Positions 1 through 5,903 are shown, numbered from the stretch's first letter. The stretch: 5,903 nt of DNA from Bacteroidota bacterium (GCA_026391755.1 JAPLDN010000434.1:1-5903), one strand, 5' to 3'. Program-made: numbers and translations. Notes: generated from the letters alone by a model not told the origin.

Positions 1-1895
1 GCTAGCTTTGACCCTGTAATTACTATTCTGTAGATATTGCCAAGAGTAAGAACCACTGGGCTTGAAAAAGTAATCGTTACCCAACCAATCCCTATTGGCA
101 CATTCTGCTCGTTTATTGTCTTGGTCGCGACAATACTGCCATTTTGGTCTGTGATTTTAGCAATCAAATCACCTTGCAAGCCATTAATGTATAATGATAC
201 ATCTATTGCGTTCAGCCTGGAAAATGCAGGTTTAAATTCTTGCCATCTTTCAATTGAACTGTCAAACCAAAATCCATAGTCTGTCCCCTCTTGTAATTGG
301 TCAATGCTTTGTTGACAAATAACTGTTGTAAATGTTACATCATCACCATAACCCGTCCCAGCACTATTCGTTGCATATGCCCTGACGTGGTATATCGTGT
401 TGGGTGTCAGGTTTGTTATATCGCTAATGAAATTCCCAGTTCCAGTGCCATCCGAGGTGTGGTTGTCGCTTATGGTGGGATTTTGCAATGTACTCCAGCA
501 TACTCCCCTTGCCGTTACTGCTGCCCCACCATCGGAATTAACTTCACCACCACCTGTTGCAGAAGTTTCTGTTTTATTTGTAATCTCATTCGTTGTAATA
601 GTCGGTTTCGTTATTGTGCTACCTTGAATGACATGAATTTTTAGAGTCTCATATAATTTATATGTTAGGTCATCAGACTTAGCAATTACTGAAAAGGAAA
701 CAGATATATTTTGACCTATATAAGATGTATTTGGTTGCCATTCAAATTTATTATTGGAAAATGTAGCTCCACTCGGTAGATTTGATACTTGTGCAGTAAA
801 ATCCGAAGCGTCATTTTTATATCCTTCACTAAATCCTTTCCAGACAACTCCATAGATAGGAATTGACATGCTTTCTCCTGCTTTTACTACAATTTCGTTT
901 ACTGGATTTGTAAGCGCATATTGTGTGTACGGTAACATAGTTGGAAATTCATAAACAAGTGGAATTATATTAAGTCCTGTATGCTCATAAGATAGTTCCG
1001 TTAAATTTACACAACTATAGCATTTGAAAAATCTCCCCCCGACTATTGCGTAACAAGTTCCTAGTTTACTTATTGAATAAGATGCAATTTCATTTCTATT
1101 TTGAGCAGTTATACCTCCATTATATCTGCGAGCTCCCATAAACAAATGAAACCAAGAACTTTTGAAAGTTGAAAATGTATTATTCATACTGACTCCATCG
1201 AAATCAGGTGTTGACTCAATAATACTCTCCCCGTCATTGTTATTTGAAATTGGATCAGAGGTACCCAGATACAATGCGGCGTGTCCTGGGAACCACCAGA
1301 ATTTATCATTTCCTGTTGTTAAAGCTAATGCGTAAATCAAATCCCCCTTCATCAAATATTTGCCTGGTATGTCCAGAACAAGATACAGTTTTTGGTATAC
1401 ATTTAGAGACAACCAAGAATGATGAGTAATCGAAATTCTGGCGACGTTCTTTTGCTTATCAATGACTGGTTCAAGATTTTCAATAACCCCATCTTTCATG
1501 GTAGCAGCAACAAGTAAACTTGTATCTATTTTCTGAATATTGCTTAATGGTAATTCTAATGAGACAGCTGAATTGTAAACCAATCCTTCTGGTTCAAGTT
1601 TAATATATTCAACATCAGCCAAACCAATTATTGGATTCCCTTTAATTTTTGAAATAGTGATAGTGACATCGTTTGATAAGGCATTAGCAGGGATTGTAAG
1701 CTTGCTGCCGTCAGGTAAGACCAATTGCCCTCCACTTGCACCTATATTTGCTGTAGACGAAACTAAAGTATCGTTTTGAATCGTTGGAGGGTTTGGCCCG
1801 TTATCATCCTTTTTCTTGCATGTTGACAAGCTGATGATAAAAGCGGCAAAGACTGCCAATATAACAATTCTCTCCAAAGCTGATTTCATCTTCAT
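1..1895 (-). CDS. Mosaic surface lipoprotein with ZU5-like, permuted NlpC/P60 (YiiX-like), Ig-like, FN3-like and jelly-roll-like domains; partial, C-terminus off the left edge
   Basis: The frame is open from ATG at 1895 to the window edge, giving at least 631 residues with no stop. Residues 1-26 form a lipoprotein signal: a basic start, a hydrophobic core and a lipobox-like LSTC with Cys26. KKKDD follows, which resembles the Bacteroidota surface-export signal. Thr just before the Cys is less usual than Ala, Gly or Ser. Residues about 50-155 resemble a ZU5 domain (GGQLVLPDGSKLTIPANAL). Residues about 180-320 look like a circularly permuted NlpC/P60 domain: GDLIY at 184-188, GHAALYLG with His205, IIEST with Glu227, and SCVNLTE with Cys295 followed by GLN. 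This family includes YiiX-type amidases or thioesterases; the substrate here is unknown. Residues about 335-427 are Ig-like, 428-525 are a FN3-like repeat (GVCWST, NLTPNTIYHVRAYATNSAGT), and 528 onward resembles a jelly-roll module. A second ATG lies two codons in, at 1889. No strong ribosome binding site is seen. Confidence 0.88.
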   Translation of the reverse strand, partial: MKMKSALERIVILAVFAAFIISLSTCKKKDDNGPNPPTIQNDTLVSSTANIGASGGQLVLPDGSKLTIPANALSNDVTITISKIKGNPIIGLADVEYIKLEPEGLVYNSAVSLELPLSNIQKIDTSLLVAATMKDGVIENLEPVIDKQKNVARISITHHSWLSLNVYQKLYLVLDIPGKYLMKGDLIYALALTTGNDKFWWFPGHAALYLGTSDPISNNNDGESIIESTPDFDGVSMNNTFSTFKSSWFHLFMGARRYNGGITAQNRNEIASYSISKLGTCYAIVGGRFFKCYSCVNLTELSYEHTGLNIIPLVYEFPTMLPYTQYALTNPVNEIVVKAGESMSIPIYGVVWKGFSEGYKNDASDFTAQVSNLPSGATFSNNKFEWQPNTSYIGQNISVSFSVIAKSDDLTYKLYETLKIHVIQGSTITKPTITTNEITNKTETSATGGGEVNSDGGAAVTARGVCWSTLQNPTISDNHTSDGTGTGNFISDITNLTPNTIYHVRAYATNSAGTGYGDDVTFTTVICQQSIDQLQEGTDYGFWFDSSIERWQEFKPAFSRLNAIDVSLYINGLQGDLIAKITDQNGSIVATKTINEQNVPIGIGWVTITFSSPVVLTLGNIYRIVITGSKL

Positions 1896-2041
1896 GGCTT
1901 CAAGGTTTTTGTGAAATTACTTAACAATGAAATTGAAAATGGATTTTCGTCGGATTGTTGTAGGAATAGGTATTAATGAACAAGGAAGGATAAAGGAAAA
2001 TTGAGGAAGTGAATACATCATATTCTTATGATCAAGAAGTT

Positions 2042-2071
2042 TAAAAATAATGTAAAAAGTTTACATAGCAA
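2042..2071 (-). promoter_or_regulatory. Candidate Bacteroidota-type promoter for the mosaic lipoprotein gene
   Basis: Read on the minus strand, TTG (2071-2069) is separated by 19 bases from TATTTTTA (2049-2042). The Bacteroidota promoter pattern is a TTG or TTTG near -33 and TAnnTTTG near -7, so the downstream box matches 7 of 8 positions. The box lies about 147 bases upstream of the ATG at 1895, which implies a long leader. In DNA this AT-rich such matches arise by chance, so this is only a candidate. Confidence 0.25.
2050..2066. repeat. 17-bp perfect inverted repeat, operator-like
   Basis: ATGTAAA, three spacer bases, then TTTACAT: a 7-bp perfect dyad at 2050-2056 and 2060-2066. It sits exactly between the two boxes of the promoter candidate for the lipoprotein gene, where a dimeric repressor would block RNA polymerase. 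The dyad is seen directly; an operator role is inferred. Confidence 0.45.
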
Positions 2072-2140
2072 TACCTGTAATGTTTTTTGAAGGTAAAATC
2101 AACATTGAGCATATAACTATATGAAAAATGAAAAAATCAC

Positions 2141-2229
2141 TTACCCCTTTCCTGTAAATGCACGATCTCTTCCTAAGGTTTACCTAAGTATTACCATTGA
2201 GCTTTTAGGCAGTTATAGGTAAGGGGTTA
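2141..2229 (-). terminator. Inverted-repeat-bounded element, possible terminator or small repeat element
   Basis: TTACCCCTTTCC at 2141-2152 and GGTAAGGGGTTA at 2218-2229 pair at 10 of 12 positions. Between them CCTAAG occurs twice (2172-2177 and 2183-2188), and CCTAA can pair with TTAGG at 2205-2209 as an inner hairpin. On the minus strand the closing arm is followed within a few bases by a T-rich stretch (2130-2137 and beyond). A transcript leaving the secreted-protein gene, whose stop is at 2265, could therefore end here. The 65-base interior is long for an ordinary intrinsic terminator, so a small mobile-type repeat is an alternative. Confidence 0.35.
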
Positions 2230-2264
2230 TAGCTAACTCAGTAGCATGTTCTGTCATACATGGC

Positions 2265-2275
2265 TCACTCAGTGA
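2265..2275. repeat. 11-bp palindrome overlapping the stop codon of the secreted-protein gene
   Basis: TCACT-C-AGTGA is a perfect dyad around a single central base, and its left end is the TGA stop of the minus-strand gene. The arms are too short for a terminator on their own. It may be chance. Confidence 0.3.
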
Positions 2276-3362
2276 TTATGAATGAAGGACTATACTGTGT
2301 CTCGTCAATTTTTATATCTTGTTCCGCCAGAGGAGAAAAATTATTAAAGTCTTTATCGATTAAAGGATCATTATTGTTGCAAACCGTCATTAGCTTGAGA
2401 GAGAATTTGTTTTCTATTTTTGATGCTAATGGAGCACTTAATTCTATTGTAAAAAGATAACTCTTACCTAACTCAACATTAAACGAGATAAGCTTTTCAA
2501 TTTTTTTATCAAGAATGACATACAAATAATTAGTGGCGGTGCTATATGTTTTATAAGTCAGCATGCTGTGGTCCTTTATTATTCCCAGATATTTACCATT
2601 GATAAATAAAGGAAATACATAATCTGATTCCATGTTAAAAAGGGACACTTTACAATCATACTTGATCAAAATCTCTGAATAAGTTGCCGAATCTGCAACA
2701 TTCTTCTGGTTTTGATTTTGCTCCTTTTTAGATTTTTCATAAGCATAGAAAAATGGTATAGAAGTAGTCCCCAACAACCCCTTTTTAATAAAAGATTCTT
2801 CAGCATCGAATAATTTTGTCCCCCAAAAATTTTCCAAACCAAATTTTCCTCCTGTACCAATGTATTTACTGATTCCTATAATCGACCGTGACCTTATGTC
2901 AAAAACCGTTGCATACAATTCAACGTTTTTATTTTTCTTATCAAAACTCTTTACAATGAATACAAGGCCAGTACCTTCTTGGGTTGTAAGGCTGTAGCCT
3001 TTTATTATTGACTCTATGGATTTTGGATCAGAAATTAATGTTTGATTAAAGACTTCTTTATTTCTCAATTTTGCAACATCCGCACTCAAAATAGTCTGAA
3101 AAGGTATTTTCTCGATAAGTTTGTGGCTTTCTATATTAAAAAACCGGTCATTTAATGCATCAAAAAGACTAGTTATTATTAAATTCTTATTTTCAATTGT
3201 TTCATATAAAATCTTGGTGTTTGAAAAGTCAAACCCATAAATGGTTATTTGTATCTTTTTGCTGACTTCATGAATTTCAGTTTGGGCTTTGATTTCCATC
3301 ATACAGAAAAAAGAAAGAATTGTGGTTAGTACCGCCAATTTAAAGAAGAATGGACAATGCAT
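2265..3362 (-). CDS. Secreted two-domain protein of unknown function
   Basis: A 365-residue protein starting at ATG 3362; a TTG two codons upstream (3368) is open but less likely. A signal peptide is clear: Lys8, a hydrophobic core at 9-22, and IKA-QTE with probable cleavage after Ala26, the usual A|Q cut in Bacteroidota. No lipobox is seen, so the product is probably periplasmic or secreted. The N-terminal part (about 27-205) carries GTGLVFIVKSF (130-140) and VFDIRSRSIIGISKY (153-167), then a Gly-rich GTGGKFGLENFWG. This is a mixed alpha/beta domain I do not recognise by name. A Lys/Gln/Asn-rich linker at about 209-221 leads to a second domain (about 232-309). Its FINGKYLGIIKDHSMLTYKT followed by VELGKSYLFTIEL resembles the DUF2846-type beta fold, which has a short displayed 'GK' turn and a final GKxY strand. 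It is much more AT-rich than the genes to its right. The next gene in the same direction starts 370 bases away, so it is probably transcribed alone. Confidence 0.82.
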   Translation of the reverse strand: MHCPFFFKLAVLTTILSFFCMMEIKAQTEIHEVSKKIQITIYGFDFSNTKILYETIENKNLIITSLFDALNDRFFNIESHKLIEKIPFQTILSADVAKLRNKEVFNQTLISDPKSIESIIKGYSLTTQEGTGLVFIVKSFDKKNKNVELYATVFDIRSRSIIGISKYIGTGGKFGLENFWGTKLFDAEESFIKKGLLGTTSIPFFYAYEKSKKEQNQNQKNVADSATYSEILIKYDCKVSLFNMESDYVFPLFINGKYLGIIKDHSMLTYKTYSTATNYLYVILDKKIEKLISFNVELGKSYLFTIELSAPLASKIENKFSLKLMTVCNNNDPLIDKDFNNFSPLAEQDIKIDETQYSPSFIITE

Positions 3363-3388
3363 ATACAAGAATATGGTTCGGATTAATT

Positions 3389-3832
3389 ATGATTGAATTA
3401 ATTGCGAGTCTAAATTAACAACATTTAATCATTGTGTTTAATATAGGAATGATATTTACACATTCTTTATAAAATATTTTTGAAGTTCCTCCTCGTTTAG
3501 CTGAGATTGGCATCATTACTTTCATCATTCTGTTTTTAATACTAAGCCGCAGCTTTATCGCCAATAGAAAACTGATTGAATTCTTTGGTGTAATTGCGCT
3601 ATTAATTGTATTTGAATTCCTCAATTTACTGCTGCATCCTTTTTTGGAAAACATAACACACCATACCCCTGTGTTCATGCTGTTGGCTTTGGTTTGCATA
3701 GCCTCATTATTGGTGCCGATGCATCATAAAATTGAAAAATGGATCACACATAAACTGGTAGAGAAGAACAAACAGGTGCGATTGGCAGCAGCGAAGAAAA
3801 CAATTGCAGAATTGGAAAACGCGGACATTTAA
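3389..3832 (+). pseudogene. Decayed multi-pass membrane protein, C-terminal fragment
   Basis: The frame is open from 3473 to the stop at 3830-3832 (119 codons) but has no ATG near its start; the first in-frame candidate is a TTG deep inside at 3644. The translation looks genuine. Three hydrophobic helices lie at about residues 10-28 (EIGIITFIILFLILS), 32-52 (LIEFFGVIALLIVFEFLNLLL) and 63-81 (VFMLLALVCIASLLVP). A charged amphipathic tail follows (HHKIEKWITHKLVEKNKQ and AAAKKTIAELENA), as in membrane segments that lead into a cytoplasmic helix. Reading upstream in the same frame gives a TAA at 3470, then a hydrophobic run (LIIVFNIGMIFTHSL), a TAA at 3416, and an ATG at 3389. This fits either two nonsense mutations or simple loss of the 5' part at a junction near 3470. 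AT-rich DNA readily yields hydrophobic translations, so the part before 3473 is weak. The family is not recognised. Confidence 0.55.
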
Positions 3833-4016
3833 CAGAATGTGAATGCCAGAGATCCGACCCTGTGAAATCAGGAGCTGTGTAGGTTTAAAGGATTTAACCA
3901 ATAAAAAACCACTTACTGCTTGTGCTGTAAGTGGCTGATTTTCTTGCTCACCTTACAACTCAAAATTGTAACACTATCGCCAGAAACCCGGGTAAACCAG
4001 GTTCTTGTCCATTTTC
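3833..4016. other. Non-coding interval between the membrane-protein remnant and the phosphoesterase gene
   Basis: No coding frame is supported in these 184 bases. They hold the terminator hairpin at 3909-3934. A smaller dyad, TTACAA (3953-3958) with TTGTAA (3966-3971) around a 7-base loop, lies between that hairpin and the end of the phosphoesterase gene. Confidence 0.7.
3902..3934 (-). terminator. Intrinsic terminator for the phosphoesterase operon
   Basis: CCACTTAC (3909-3916) pairs perfectly with GTAAGTGG (3927-3934). Inside, a T-T mismatch is followed by two more G-C pairs and a four-base loop. On the minus strand the stem is followed directly by six T residues (3908-3903), a classical rho-independent layout. 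It lies 83 bases past the stop of the phosphoesterase gene at 4017. The plus-strand side has only a short broken T run, so it acts mainly on minus-strand transcripts. Confidence 0.85.
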
Positions 4017-5108
4017 TTACTTGTTAATGGTGAAAGTATCGAACACGCTGTAGGCCCCTGTGTTGCCACGGTAACTGTTGACAGTTACAGTACTGCCCGA
4101 AATGTCGATAACGCTGAAGTAATAGGTCAGGCTGTCATTGTGAACATTCCAGGAGGCTCTGATAGCTGGATCGATGATGGTTGCCTCAATATGGGTGCCG
4201 CAGGTGCCGTTAAGAAGCTGAACAACATTGTTCTGCCACAAGGGAGTCGGCGGTGTGGTCTGCGGGTTCGGGGGAACGCTGCTGTCGATGGTCTTGCGGG
4301 AATAGAGATGCGAATGTCCACAGGCATATAAGTCGAACTTGTTATCATCCAGGAAAGCCCAGAGCTCTGTATAAGACTTATTTGCTGCGGATGGCTCTTC
4401 CGGGTCATGGTTTACATAGTAATAGGGTGTATGAATGAAAAGGAATTTGTGTGTTGCCTTGGTTTGGGCCACCTGTGTTTTTAACCATGACATCTGGGTA
4501 GAATCGATGTTGCCCCCCACGGTGGTGTCTTTGAAACTGTGGGTCAGGTAGTAGGCATCCAATACAGCAAAGAAGGAATTGCCGCCCGGGGAAGTGAAGG
4601 AATAAGTCAGGTGCTCATAGCCGCTAGGTCCGTTGGAGGGATTCTCCGAAAAAACATGCTGAAACTCCTGCTGGTTTCCGAGAAAGAAACCCGAATCAGA
4701 GCTCGATAAATACAGCTCATGATTGCCAAGGGCGGTGTATAAGGGTATTCCATTTCCAATCAGGGGTGTGAACAGGTCTTTCCATGCCTGGAATGTATAA
4801 GCTGAATTGATATAGCCACTGTAAGACATATCTCCGCCGAACATCACAAAGGCTGGCTTGGGTGACAAAGCACCGACCTGGCTGATGATGGCGTTCAGCA
4901 CCGGGGTGTTCACCTGATCTGTAGTTGATTTACCGCGGCAGTCGGCCATGAAGACGAAACGAAGCGTTTCACCTGTTCCGGGCTGTTGCTCCGATTTGTT
5001 TTTGCAGCCGCAGCTAAGCATCACGACAATAACAAGGAGTACCGTCATTTCTTTGATATTGAGGTGGCTTTTCACGATCCCGAAAATTATCTTTAATGAA
5101 TTTGTCAT
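4017..5108 (-). CDS. Calcineurin-like metallophosphoesterase lipoprotein
   Basis: A 363-residue protein with the metallophosphoesterase motifs in order: MADCRG (Asp56), FGGDMSYSG (Asp93), ALGNHE (Asn129, His130), FIHTP (His226) and ACGHSH (His265, His267). These residues form the dinuclear metal site of enzymes that hydrolyse phosphomonoesters, phosphodiesters or nucleotides; the substrate cannot be read from sequence. The first motif has Asp-x-Arg rather than the canonical Asp-x-His, a variant seen in purple-acid-phosphatase-like bacterial members. The N-terminus is hydrophobic from about 22 to 32 and ends in LSCGC, so Cys33 or Cys35 is probably lipidated and the enzyme sits in the envelope. 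The 20 residues before the hydrophobic core are long for a signal, and Met21 would give a more usual one, but the strong ribosome binding site supports Met1. A Pro/Thr-rich loop follows GHSH (about 275-291). The upstream gene ends 34 bases away without a terminator, so the two are probably co-transcribed. G+C is higher than in the secreted-protein gene at 2265-3362. Confidence 0.93.
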   Translation of the reverse strand: MTNSLKIIFGIVKSHLNIKEMTVLLVIVVMLSCGCKNKSEQQPGTGETLRFVFMADCRGKSTTDQVNTPVLNAIISQVGALSPKPAFVMFGGDMSYSGYINSAYTFQAWKDLFTPLIGNGIPLYTALGNHELYLSSSDSGFFLGNQQEFQHVFSENPSNGPSGYEHLTYSFTSPGGNSFFAVLDAYYLTHSFKDTTVGGNIDSTQMSWLKTQVAQTKATHKFLFIHTPYYYVNHDPEEPSAANKSYTELWAFLDDNKFDLYACGHSHLYSRKTIDSSVPPNPQTTPPTPLWQNNVVQLLNGTCGTHIEATIIDPAIRASWNVHNDSLTYYFSVIDISGSTVTVNSYRGNTGAYSVFDTFTINK

Positions 5109-5115
5109 CGCTTCT

Positions 5116-5121
5116 CTCCTT
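5116..5121 (-). promoter_or_regulatory. Ribosome binding site of the phosphoesterase gene
   Basis: AAGGAG on the minus strand, seven bases before the ATG at 5108, inside a longer purine run. Strong Shine-Dalgarno sequences are uncommon in Bacteroidota, so this one is good evidence for Met1 rather than the internal Met21. Confidence 0.75.
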
Positions 5122-5142
5122 CCTTCTATAGAAATACTTACT

Positions 5143-5903
5143 TTAATTATAATTTACAATTTTCGCGTGTCCTTTTTCCCCGCTTGCATAGATTATTGTT
5201 ATCGTATACATTCCGGCTGGCTGGTCCTTCAGGTTGATAGTTTGACTGCCCGTTGCCACTGAGGAAATTTTTTCTGAAAATACTGGTTGGCCTTGTGGAT
5301 TGCTAATGAGGATCTCAACAGCTTTTTCCCCGGTATTCCCCCAGTTTACTGTGAAACGGCCATCTGGCGAAGGATTCGGATATACAAGTAGATTGTGGTC
5401 AAGATTGTTCTCATTAACCGACAATAAATTCTTAACTGTCACACTGCCAAACCCAATGTTGAACTCCCCGTCAATGACAGTCAGCAAGTATGTTCCCTGG
5501 CATAAGTGGTCGATGGACTTGCTTTTGTAATACTTTTCTTTGTCACTGCCGGCAAGTTGCAGGAAATAATGGAATGGCGGGTCAGCCTGGCTCCGATTAA
5601 GGACCTCAATTTCGATTTTTCCCTGGCAATGTCCTAATGTATCATCACTGATCACCTTTAGTTTTACATCAAGTAGTAACTTATATTTAAGTCCATTTGA
5701 TCCGGCGCTTACAAGAGTATTGTAAAGGACATTGGTTTTGCTCTCCCCGTCATCGTAATTCACTATATTTCGGGTAGCGTTATCTGAATAATATAAATAG
5801 TTATCCAGCATATTCCTATAATATGCATATCCATTTCCAGGCTTGGAAAGACTGTAGGCTGCTAAATTTACAGTTGCCCATTGGAGTTCCAGGTTCGTTA
5901 CAG
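5143..5903 (-). CDS. T9SS-exported protein, C-terminal part with SprB-like domain and type A sorting domain; partial, 5' end off the right edge
   Basis: The frame is open from the right edge to the TAA at 5143, giving 252 visible residues. An internal ATG at 5811 is not the likely start, because coding sequence continues through it (LELQWATVNLAAYSLSKPGN). The last 85 or so residues are a type A T9SS sorting domain: LLVYPNPSPDGRF, then EILISNPQGQPVFSEK, then QPAGMYTITI and a final GEKGHAKIVNYN. It directs passage through the outer membrane and is then removed, with the protein attached to the surface or released. Before it (about 5631-5430), HCQGKIEIEVLN, PPFHYFLQL and LCQGTYLLTVIDGE match the SprB-like beta-sandwich repeat found in Bacteroidota adhesins. 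The N-terminal domain that would define the function is outside the window. The phosphoesterase gene follows 34 bases downstream. Confidence 0.9.
   Translation of the reverse strand, partial: VTNLELQWATVNLAAYSLSKPGNGYAYYRNMLDNYLYYSDNATRNIVNYDDGESKTNVLYNTLVSAGSNGLKYKLLLDVKLKVISDDTLGHCQGKIEIEVLNRSQADPPFHYFLQLAGSDKEKYYKSKSIDHLCQGTYLLTVIDGEFNIGFGSVTVKNLLSVNENNLDHNLLVYPNPSPDGRFTVNWGNTGEKAVEILISNPQGQPVFSEKISSVATGSQTINLKDQPAGMYTITIIYASGEKGHAKIVNYN

Larger units (their letters stand above)
1896..2264. other. Non-coding interval between the mosaic lipoprotein gene and the secreted-protein gene
   Basis: These 369 bases hold no credible coding frame. They contain the upstream region of the lipoprotein gene and the downstream region of the next minus-strand gene. 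Two structured items stand out and are listed separately: a 17-bp perfect inverted repeat within a weak promoter candidate, and an 89-bp element bounded by imperfect inverted repeats. Confidence 0.7.

Noticed and set aside
37..644. Plus-strand open frames of 76-115 codons
   Set aside because: They lie opposite the mosaic lipoprotein gene, whose minus frame gives clear FN3-like and beta-sandwich motifs; their translations look like no protein family.
2224..2290. A tRNA-like stretch, with TAGCTAACTCAGTAGCA resembling a D-arm
   Set aside because: No T-arm (GTTCGAATC-like) sequence, anticodon stem or acceptor pairing follows, and the end overlaps the secreted-protein gene.
3366..3368. TTG as the start of the secreted-protein gene
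   Set aside because: An ATG two codons later gives the same signal peptide, and no ribosome binding site favours the TTG.
3363..3472. A promoter for the secreted-protein gene
   Set aside because: TAATTTAG resembles the -7 box, but no TTG lies at a suitable distance upstream of it.
3415..3699. A 94-codon minus-strand open frame
   Set aside because: Its translation is a low-information mix. The plus frame of the same DNA gives regular membrane helices and a charged tail.
4005..4331. A 108-codon plus-strand open frame, with a minus-strand one at 4127-4408
   Set aside because: Both lie over the metallophosphoesterase gene, whose frame carries all the catalytic motifs. The openness reflects the higher G+C there.
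5809..5811. ATG at 5811 as the true start of the T9SS cargo gene
   Set aside because: The frame stays open with protein-like sequence to the window edge, and no signal peptide follows this ATG, which an exported protein would need.

Overview
The window looks like a stretch of chromosome from a Bacteroidota bacterium. The clearest marker is a type IX secretion (T9SS) C-terminal sorting domain at the end of the right-hand gene. Two further markers are a lipoprotein whose acylated Cys is followed by Lys-Lys-Lys-Asp-Asp, which resembles the Bacteroidota surface-lipoprotein export signal, and a FN3-like repeat of the kind common in secreted proteins of this phylum. Genus cannot be set from the sequence alone. 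All four supported genes lie on the minus strand and encode exported proteins. The only plus-strand coding trace is a decayed membrane-protein fragment.

Layout, left to right. 1-1895 (minus, runs off the left edge): a large mosaic lipoprotein with a ZU5-like domain, a circularly permuted NlpC/P60 (YiiX-like) papain-fold domain with visible His and Cys, an Ig-like domain, a FN3-like repeat and a jelly-roll-like C-terminal domain. 1896-2264: non-coding, with a weak candidate promoter, a 17-bp perfect inverted repeat inside that promoter, and an 89-bp element bounded by imperfect inverted repeats that may end the next gene's transcript. 2265-3362 (minus): an AT-rich two-domain secreted protein of unknown function. 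3389-3832 (plus): a fragment with three predicted membrane helices, lacking a usable start and probably a pseudogene. 3833-4016: non-coding, with a strong minus-strand terminator hairpin. 4017-5108 (minus): a calcineurin-like metallophosphoesterase lipoprotein with a clear Shine-Dalgarno sequence. 5143-5903 (minus, runs off the right edge): the C-terminus of a T9SS cargo protein with a SprB-like domain and a sorting domain.

The T9SS cargo gene and the phosphoesterase gene are 34 bases apart in the same direction and the hairpin follows them, so they probably form the end of one operon. The genes at 1-1895 and 2265-3362 appear to be separate units. Base composition changes sharply across the window: block 2581-2640 has 15 G+C of 60 and block 4261-4320 has 35 of 60. 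Together with the broken plus-strand gene between them, this suggests a mosaic accessory region. I see no CRISPR array, RNA gene, transposase or recognised defence system. The least ordinary item is the mosaic lipoprotein carrying the permuted papain-like domain.
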